Below, piece after piece: positions 46,931 to 52,238 of a stretch of DNA of 52,238 nt. A program made the position numbers and the translations under genes. Under the pieces are notes generated by a model that was not told the origin of the DNA, did not search any database, and saw only the letters and a list, made by a program, of their open reading frames with translations. The stretch is from Caulobacter sp. (GTDB lineage Bacteria > Pseudomonadota > Alphaproteobacteria > Caulobacterales > Caulobacteraceae): positions 1-52,238 of the forward strand of contig JAQGIK010000135.1 of assembly GCA_028291265.1 (NCBI GenBank), read 5' to 3'. Every line of letters begins with the position of its first letter. Position 1 is the first letter of the stretch.

Positions 46931-48591
46931 GCGAACTGGGTAGCCGTGCCGGCGACCATGTACCAGGTGACCACCAGGCCGCAGATCAGGGCCCCCGGCA
47001 GGGCGCTGCCGGTCCGCCGCCAGGCGAAGGTCGAGACAATCGCGGCGGCGGCGAGCACGGGCACGAACTGGATGGCGATGACCGTGCTCAGCGGATCGAA
47101 GTCGGTCGGCAGGCGGCCGGTGGCGAAGAACAGGCCGTAGTCGATGACCAGGAACAGCAGGAAGCCGCCGGCCATGGCGGCGATGGCCGTCAGGTACTGG
47201 CCGGTCAGGCGGCGGTGCAGGGCGCTCAGGCTGACCCAGAAGAAGGCGGTCAGCGGCAGGAGATAGATGAGCGCGATCATCGCCTGATGCGGGCTGAACA
47301 GCTTCAGGGCCACGACCCAGAAGCGGAAGTCGACGAGGAACAGCCGATCGACGAGCACCAGCGACAGGTAGCCGACGGCGCTGACGGCGACGGCGATGAG
47401 GACGGCGGGGATCAGGACATTGCGGCGCGGCGCAGCCTCGGGCCGCTTGCCGAACAGGCCCATGAGCAGGGTGATGACGAGGTTGATCAGCGCCCAGAGG
47501 ACCACCTGGGTGGTGACGGTCTGGGGCAGAGCGGCGCTCGGCTTGATCAGCAGGGTGACGGCGATGAAGGCCGGGAAGTAGGTCAGCACGGGGATCAGGG
47601 CGGTCAGCGACAGCCGCAGCCATCCACCGCCGGCGCTCTGGGCAGGCGCGCCGCGAAGGGCCGCGAACTGCGGCAGGTCGAGCAGCACCGCGAAGGTCCC
47701 GAGCAGCAGGACGACGAAGCCGATGAGGGCGAGGCCTGTGCCGGCTTCCTTTCCCATCCAGATCTGGTCACTGGCCGGCCGGGGCGTCCCGCCCGTCAGG
47801 GTCCGGGAGAACCAGTCGAGGCTGTCGCCGACGGCTTCGGTCGAGATGTGGTCGCCCGGATGGGTCGTCGTCGGGGTGTAGAGCCGGCGGGCCGTGCCGG
47901 CGGCGAGGTCGCCGTAGTCACGGCCGGTCTGCAGGGTCTCAACCGACCCGAACAGCGCCTTGACCTTGGCGCTGGTCCCGACGTCGAGGGCGCGGGGCAC
48001 GCCCCACATCAACTTGGCGAACTCGTCGTAGCGGCTGAACACCAGGGCGGTGTTGCGCGGCCAGCCCGGCGTGCCCTCAGCGGCAAAGGGGGCGCCGGTG
48101 GCCGAGCCTTCCAGCACAACGGATTTGTAGCCATCCGGCATGGCGGCGGCGGCGGCCAGCACCGTCCAGCCGCCCATGCTGTGGCCTTCGAGACCGATGT
48201 TGGCCTTGTCGACGGTCGGCAGGCCGCGCAGGTATTTCAGGCCGTCGGGACCGCCGAAGCCGTTGGCGAAGGCCGCGCCGCCGCTGTAGCCGTGGCCGGT
48301 CTGGTCGAGCGCCAGGACGACGTAGCCGCGCCGGGCGTATTCGATCGCGAAGGCGGACTGGGTCTCGCGGCTGTTGATGTAGCCGTGGACGGCGAGGATG
48401 CCCGGCGCCGGTGTTGAGGTCGTTGCGTTTGGCGGGGTGTAGAGCAGGCCGCTCATGGTCACGCCGCCGGTTCCGGCGAAGCGCACGTCCTGGACCTTGA
48501 CGCCGCCGCTGGTCTGGATGGCCGAGGCCAGCCACGAGCCGCCGAGGATCAAAAGCCAACCGATTGCGAACAGCAGCCATGACTTGCGCAT
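46927..48591 (-). CDS. Alpha/beta hydrolase with C-terminal multi-helix membrane domain
   Basis: 554 residues from ATG 48591. An N-terminal membrane helix (LLFAIGWLLILGGSWLASAI) is followed by an alpha/beta hydrolase domain with 'AVHGYINSRETQSAFA' (oxyanion region), nucleophile elbow 'GHSMGG' near residue 137, and a late 'HPGDH' that may supply the catalytic His. From about residue 275 to the end there are about seven to eight membrane helices. The hydrolase domain would face the periplasm if the first helix is an anchor. The substrate is unknown; esterase or lipase activity is plausible. Confidence 0.85.
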   Translation of the reverse strand: MRKSWLLFAIGWLLILGGSWLASAIQTSGGVKVQDVRFAGTGGVTMSGLLYTPPNATTSTPAPGILAVHGYINSRETQSAFAIEYARRGYVVLALDQTGHGYSGGAAFANGFGGPDGLKYLRGLPTVDKANIGLEGHSMGGWTVLAAAAAMPDGYKSVVLEGSATGAPFAAEGTPGWPRNTALVFSRYDEFAKLMWGVPRALDVGTSAKVKALFGSVETLQTGRDYGDLAAGTARRLYTPTTTHPGDHISTEAVGDSLDWFSRTLTGGTPRPASDQIWMGKEAGTGLALIGFVVLLLGTFAVLLDLPQFAALRGAPAQSAGGGWLRLSLTALIPVLTYFPAFIAVTLLIKPSAALPQTVTTQVVLWALINLVITLLMGLFGKRPEAAPRRNVLIPAVLIAVAVSAVGYLSLVLVDRLFLVDFRFWVVALKLFSPHQAMIALIYLLPLTAFFWVSLSALHRRLTGQYLTAIAAMAGGFLLFLVIDYGLFFATGRLPTDFDPLSTVIAIQFVPVLAAAAIVSTFAWRRTGSALPGALICGLVVTWYMVAGTATQFA

Positions 48592-48859
48592 CGTCGTTCC
48601 CCGCCCTTGCCGCCGGCGTCATGGCCGGTGGTCCGTTGGGGCAAAGTCTCACACCGCTTGGGCGGCGGGGCAATCGTCGAGGCGGCCGCCTGTCGAAGCG
48701 GGTCCATTATACCACCCGGAGCCCGTTCGGGTGAAATAATTCTTAGCAATTTCAAGGGAATAGAGCCTACCGGAAACCGTCCAGGACGCAGGCTTGAGGG
48801 TCTATTTCCGCAGGCCGGCGACCACCCTGGATGCGGCCGGAAACCACCCTGAGCCGGTA

Positions 48860-49348
48860 TCAGGGCTGGACGGCGATCCAGTCGTCTTCCGCCAGCTCGA
48901 TCTCGTCGAGGTTGGGGCCGGGCCCCTGACGGTCGACGACGAGGAAGTCGCTGACTTCGCCCAGCGCGAGGGAATAGTGGTGCCAGGTTCCGGCGGCGTA
49001 GTTGACGCCCTGATCGCCGGTGGCCAGGAAGACCTCGATCTTCGCGGGGTCGAGCTCGCCGGCCGGGGCGACGGCGACGAGGTAGGGGCGGCCGTTCAGG
49101 GGCATGAAGGCCTGGCTGCCGTCCGGGTGGCGTTCCATGATCTTCAGGGTGAGGCTCGGCAGCGGTTTCGAGCGGAAGATGCTGAGGATGACCTCGCCGT
49201 CCTTTGCGGTGGTGTGGCCAAGCGCGTGGTAGCGGGTCGTGGCGCCGTAGTTGATCGGGTAGTGATGGGCCTCGTCGCGGACCGAGATGACCTCGCCGTA
49301 GGGGGCGAAGGCTTCGGGGGTCAGGGGGGCCGGGCGGACGGTTCTCAC
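48860..49348 (-). CDS. allA: Ureidoglycolate lyase
   Basis: 162 residues from GTG 49348, which overlaps the puuD stop (GTGA). The sequence follows the AllA family closely: 'LTPEAFAPYGEVI', 'SIFRSKPLPSLTLKIMERHPDGSQAFMPL', 'YLVAVAP', and 'GVNYAAGTWHHYSLAL', whose His residues lie in the cupin-type active site. It splits ureidoglycolate to glyoxylate and urea at the end of allantoin breakdown. Translational coupling to puuD and the nearby xdh genes support this role in purine catabolism. Confidence 0.93.
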   Translation of the reverse strand: MRTVRPAPLTPEAFAPYGEVISVRDEAHHYPINYGATTRYHALGHTTAKDGEVILSIFRSKPLPSLTLKIMERHPDGSQAFMPLNGRPYLVAVAPAGELDPAKIEVFLATGDQGVNYAAGTWHHYSLALGEVSDFLVVDRQGPGPNLDEIELAEDDWIAVQP

Positions 49349-50526
49349 TGCGCGCCGGCCTTGATCCAGGCGCCGAGTTTGGCGCGCTCCGCCTCGGTCA
49401 TGCCGGTCTCGTTGCCGAGCGGCATGGAGTGGTTGGCGACGGCGCGCTGGTAGATGCGCGGGGCATAGGTGCGAATCTGTTCGGGGGTGTCGTAGGCGAC
49501 GCCGTTGGGCGGGGCGGTGAAGCCCTTGTGCGTCGGCGTCGCCGAGTGGCAGGCGGTGCAGTGCTTGCCGATCATCGCCTGCACTTCCGGGAAGCTGGCG
49601 GGGGCGACGCCGGCCTCGGCGGGCTTGGGGGTGGTGATCAGGGCGAAGAACATCACGCCGACGAACAGGGCGATGCCGTTGACCAGGATCATCGGGTTCT
49701 TCCGGCCGGCGTTCTTCTCGTTGAAGAAATGGCGGATGACGGCGCCGCTCAGGCCGATGCCGGCGATCAGCAGCCAGTTGAGCGGATGGTCGGTGACCAT
49801 CGGATAGTGGTTGGAGACCATCAGGAACAGGACCGCCAGGGTCATGTAGTTGTTGTGGACGCTGCGCAGCTTGCCCTTCTTGCCGAGGGCCGGGTCGACG
49901 GGCTGTCCGGCCAGCATGGCGGCGACGATCTTGCGCTGGTTGGGGATGATGACGAGGAAGACGTTGCCGACCATCGCCGTGCCGATCAGGGCCCCCATGT
50001 GGATGAAGGCGCCGCGATTGGAGAAGATGTGGGTCAGGCCGAAGGCGGCGGCGACGAGGACGGCGAACCAGACCACGGCGAACAGGCGCACGCGATGGGC
50101 CAGAAGCCGGCAGAGGGTGTCGTAGACCAGCCAGCCGCCGACCAGGAATCCGGTCCCGATGCCGATAGCCTGCCAGGGCGTCAGGGCCAGCTTGGCCGGG
50201 TCGATCAGATAGACGCTAGCGCCGGCGTAGTAGATCAGGGTCAGCAACAGGATGCCGGAGAGCCAGGTGGTGTAGGCCTCCCATTTGAACCAGTGCAGCT
50301 CGGCCGGCATGTCCGGCGGGACCGAGAGGTACTTGCGCTTGTGGTAGAAGCCGCCGCCGTGCACGGCCCACAGGTCGCCCTGCACGCCCGGAGGGGTGTC
50401 CGGCCCGGCCCGCAGGCTGGCGTCCAGCCACATGAAGTAGAAGGACGAGCCGATCCAGGCGATGCCGGCGATGACGTGCAGCCAGCGGGCGGCCATGCTG
50501 GCCCAGGCGAGGAGGTCAGCGAGCAT
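49345..50526 (-). CDS. puuD: Urate hydroxylase PuuD (membrane urate oxidase with cytochrome c domain)
   Basis: 393 residues. The N-terminal part has about eight membrane helices with PuuD-type segments such as 'RWLHVIAGIAWIGSSFYFMWLD', 'HWFKWEAYTTWLSG' and 'SVHNNYMTLAVLFLMVSNHYP'. The C-terminal 90 residues are a cytochrome c domain with haem motif 'CTACH' near residue 322 and a candidate axial Met in 'HSMPLGNETGMTEAER'. It oxidises urate to 5-hydroxyisourate and passes electrons to the respiratory chain rather than to O2. It is coupled to allA and lies downstream of xdhC across a repeat-containing gap. Confidence 0.94.
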   Translation of the reverse strand: MLADLLAWASMAARWLHVIAGIAWIGSSFYFMWLDASLRAGPDTPPGVQGDLWAVHGGGFYHKRKYLSVPPDMPAELHWFKWEAYTTWLSGILLLTLIYYAGASVYLIDPAKLALTPWQAIGIGTGFLVGGWLVYDTLCRLLAHRVRLFAVVWFAVLVAAAFGLTHIFSNRGAFIHMGALIGTAMVGNVFLVIIPNQRKIVAAMLAGQPVDPALGKKGKLRSVHNNYMTLAVLFLMVSNHYPMVTDHPLNWLLIAGIGLSGAVIRHFFNEKNAGRKNPMILVNGIALFVGVMFFALITTPKPAEAGVAPASFPEVQAMIGKHCTACHSATPTHKGFTAPPNGVAYDTPEQIRTYAPRIYQRAVANHSMPLGNETGMTEAERAKLGAWIKAGAQ

Positions 50527-50583
50527 GGGGAGTTTGGCCTATGGGCAGATGGCAAGCGATCCAAAGGGTGGCCGCCAGAGGTT

Positions 50584-50740
50584 CCCTTCTCCCCTTGTGG
50601 GAGAAGGTGTCGGCGAAGCCGACGGATGAGGGGTCGCACCAGCCACAGGGTTTGTTTTGGCGGATCACGGTCGCGGCTTTGAGAGTCATCGACCCCTCAT
50701 CCGGCCCTTCGGGCCACCTTCTACCACAAGGGGAGAAGGG
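50584..50740. repeat. REP-like inverted pair between xdhC and puuD
   Basis: A 53-bp unit at 50584-50636 and a 51-bp inverted copy at 50690-50740 share outer sequences (CCCTTCTCCCCTTGTGG ... GGATGAGGGGTCG). The inner parts differ yet each forms its own hairpin: GTCGGC-GAA-GCCGAC in the first, GGCCC-GAA-GGGCC in the second (read on the same strand). This family of intergenic palindromes is widespread in alphaproteobacteria. It fills most of the 231-bp gap. Confidence 0.85.
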
Positions 50741-50757
50741 ACAGCTTGCGGCGGCTT

Positions 50758-51729
50758 TTAGACTTGGCCAGGATGTTCAATCACCTGCAGCAACTGGGCC
50801 GCGACCGATACCGCGATCACCTCCGGCGCCTTGCTCTTGAGGCCGGGGATGCCGATCGGGCAGGTGAGGCCCTCGGCGCTGACCTCGTCTTCTCTCAGCC
50901 GGCGCAGGAAGCGGGCCTTCTTGGTCTCCGAGCCGATGAGGCCGACGTATCGCGGACCCGCCGACAGCGCCGCGCGGGTCAACTGGTAGTCGAGGTCGTG
51001 GTTGTGAGTGAGGATCAGGACGAGGTCGCCGGGGCCCGCCTGGGCGGCCAGTTCGATCAGGCGGGCTTCGTCCTGGATGGCGACGCCCGGGGCGGCGGCC
51101 TCAGGGCGGCTGTCCTGCCAGTCGAGGCGGAAGGGCAGAGGGGCGAAGGCCCGGGCTATGGCCTGGCCGACGTGGCCGGCGCCGAACAGCAAGAGCCGGG
51201 GGCGGGCGGCGTCGATGCGTTCGACGAGGGCGTCGCCTTCGGAGAGGGGCGGGCGGCGGCCGGGCAGCGGGGCGCCGGCGGCGTCGATCATCGACACGGC
51301 CCCGACCCACTGGGTCTCGTCGGCGAAGAAGGCGCGTTGCAGACGGGTTCCGCAGACCCGGGCTTCCAGCGCATAGGCCTGGCCGGCGGCCTCGGCCCGG
51401 GCGGCGGCTTCGAGCCAGGCGCGGTCGCCGGCGTCCAGACGTTCGAGCAGCAGGCGGACGTGGCCGCCGCAGCATTGCTGCAGGAAGGGTCCGAGCGGGT
51501 AGTCCTGGAGGGCGTAGCCGCGTTCGGTCTGGGTCAGGAGGCGGCGGGCCTGGGCGGTGGCCCGGTACTCAAGATTGCCGCCGCCGATGGTGCCGGACTG
51601 GCCAAGCGGCGTGACCAGCATGCGGGTCCCGGCCTCGCGTGGGGTCGAGCCCTCGGCGGCCACCACGGTCACCAGGGCGAGAGGCTCGCCGCGGATGACG
51701 GCGCTCAAGGCTTGTGAGGCCCAGCTCAT
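50758..51729 (-). CDS. xdhC: Xanthine dehydrogenase accessory protein XdhC
   Basis: 323 residues; ATG 51729 overlaps the xdhB stop (ATGA). The N-terminal XdhC/CoxI domain has 'GSTPREAGTRMLV', 'GTIGGGNLEY' and 'CCGGHVRLLLE', including the Cys pair that binds molybdenum cofactor in XdhC. The C-terminal Rossmann-type domain has 'LLLFGAGHVGQAIARAF' and 'YVGLIGSETKKARFLRRL'. XdhC binds and sulfurates the cofactor and inserts it into XdhB. Its position after xdhB fits. Confidence 0.95.
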   Translation of the reverse strand: MSWASQALSAVIRGEPLALVTVVAAEGSTPREAGTRMLVTPLGQSGTIGGGNLEYRATAQARRLLTQTERGYALQDYPLGPFLQQCCGGHVRLLLERLDAGDRAWLEAAARAEAAGQAYALEARVCGTRLQRAFFADETQWVGAVSMIDAAGAPLPGRRPPLSEGDALVERIDAARPRLLLFGAGHVGQAIARAFAPLPFRLDWQDSRPEAAAPGVAIQDEARLIELAAQAGPGDLVLILTHNHDLDYQLTRAALSAGPRYVGLIGSETKKARFLRRLREDEVSAEGLTCPIGIPGLKSKAPEVIAVSVAAQLLQVIEHPGQV

Positions 51730-52238
51730 GCGAGGCCCGCCCGGCGACGAAGCTCGTTTACGGCCATCAGGATGCGCTCAGGCGTGGCCGGGGCGTCGAG
51801 GTTGGGCGTCAGCCTGTGGCCCCCGACAGCGGCCACGGCATCGGTCAGGGCGCTGAACACGCTGATGGCCAGCATCAGGGGCGGCTCGCCGACGGCCTTG
51901 GAGCGGTGGATGGTGTTTTCCGGATTGGGTTGGTCCCAGAGGTCGATGTTGAGCACCGGCGGCCGGTCGGAGCAGGCCGGGATCTTGTAGGTCGAGGGGG
52001 CGTGGGTCTTGAGGGCCCCCTTGGCGTCCCAGACCAGTTCCTCCGTGGTCAGCCAGCCCATGCCCTGGATGAAGCCGCCCTCGATCTGGCCGATGTCGAT
52101 GGCCGGGTTCACCGAGGTGCCGGCGTCGTGCAGGATGTCGACTTTCAGCACCCGGCTCTCGCCGGTGAGCGTGTCGATCGCAACTTCCGAGCAGGCGGCG
52201 CCGTAGGCGAAATAGAAGAACGGCCGGCCGGTCAGCGT
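51726..52238 (-). CDS. xdhB: Xanthine dehydrogenase molybdopterin-binding subunit, C-terminal part (runs off window)
   Basis: The last 170 codons of a gene that enters from the right edge; the frame is open at 52238. Recognisable XdhB segments are 'FFYFAYGAACSEV', 'VLKVDILHDAGTSVNPAIDIGQIEGGFIQGMGW' and 'NTIHRSKAVGEPPLMLAISVF', which includes the conserved Glu of the molybdenum site (GEPP). It forms the catalytic subunit oxidising hypoxanthine and xanthine to urate. It overlaps xdhC by ATGA. The start and most of the protein lie outside the window. Confidence 0.93.
   Translation of the reverse strand, partial: TLTGRPFFYFAYGAACSEVAIDTLTGESRVLKVDILHDAGTSVNPAIDIGQIEGGFIQGMGWLTTEELVWDAKGALKTHAPSTYKIPACSDRPPVLNIDLWDQPNPENTIHRSKAVGEPPLMLAISVFSALTDAVAAVGGHRLTPNLDAPATPERILMAVNELRRRAGLA

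Overview
The window looks like chromosome of a very GC-rich alphaproteobacterium. I infer Caulobacterales (Phenylobacterium/Caulobacter-like) from the mix of giant RTX proteins, a family of short 'KAMRLKKAAIDAKPKPP' proteins, PuuD-type urate oxidation, and a sulfatase/P450/Baeyer-Villiger/acyl-CoA gene set. No rRNA, tRNA, CRISPR array, integrase or transposase was seen, so the genus is inference only.

Layout. (1) 1-2413: the end of a phage-like structural gene, then a compact lysis cassette: a small membrane protein, a Tlde1-type L,D-transpeptidase-fold enzyme, nested Rz/Rz1-like spanins and a second small membrane protein. (2) 2532-3706: an intrinsic-terminator-like hairpin sits in the leader of a short RTX protein, and a strong hairpin follows the gene. 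(3) 3888-7659: two paralogous polysaccharide flippases flank an O-acyltransferase. The first flippase and the acyltransferase are visibly less GC-rich, and the second flippase has an apparent 5' frameshift. (4) 7674-12165: a Crp/Fnr regulator converges on a minus-strand trio: TIR-TM-TPR protein, 204-residue orphan, and a TPR protein with SLOG-like and cyclase-like regions. This trio is my main candidate for an undescribed signalling or defence module. (5) 12188-14058: nitroreductase and a lipoprotein L,D-transpeptidase. (6) 14277-23207: a 2976-residue RTX protein built of superrepeats. (7) 23285-30690: housekeeping and redox genes (DD-carboxypeptidase, flavoprotein, small lipoprotein, methyltransferase, flavin reductase, SDR, MFS transporter, pseudouridine synthase). 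(8) 30926-36314: Baeyer-Villiger-type monooxygenase, membrane-anchored arylsulfatase, cytochrome P450 and a small basic protein, several with operator-like palindromes upstream. (9) 36763-42471: a 1902-residue RTX protein carrying a seven-bladed beta-propeller. (10) 42539-43150: an Excalibur-domain protein and a truncated paralogue. (11) 43147-45962: acyl-CoA synthetase and acyl-CoA dehydrogenase. (12) 46169-48591: a LuxR-type regulator and a membrane alpha/beta hydrolase. (13) 48860-52238: purine catabolism (allA, puuD, xdhC and the end of xdhB), with a REP-like palindrome pair between puuD and xdhC.

How the parts relate. The three RTX proteins share a homologous C-terminal export-type domain, but no type I secretion ABC transporter, membrane-fusion protein or TolC gene lies in the window, so export must rely on genes elsewhere. 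Sulfatase, P450, monooxygenase, acyl-CoA synthetase and dehydrogenase could together oxidise a sulfated or cyclic hydrophobic substrate; that is inference. The minus-strand xdhB-xdhC-puuD-allA genes cover purine oxidation to urate, urate oxidation, and ureidoglycolate cleavage. Gene packing is tight: ATGA/GTGA overlaps within operons are common, and six of eight convergent pairs share a 4-bp stop-codon overlap.
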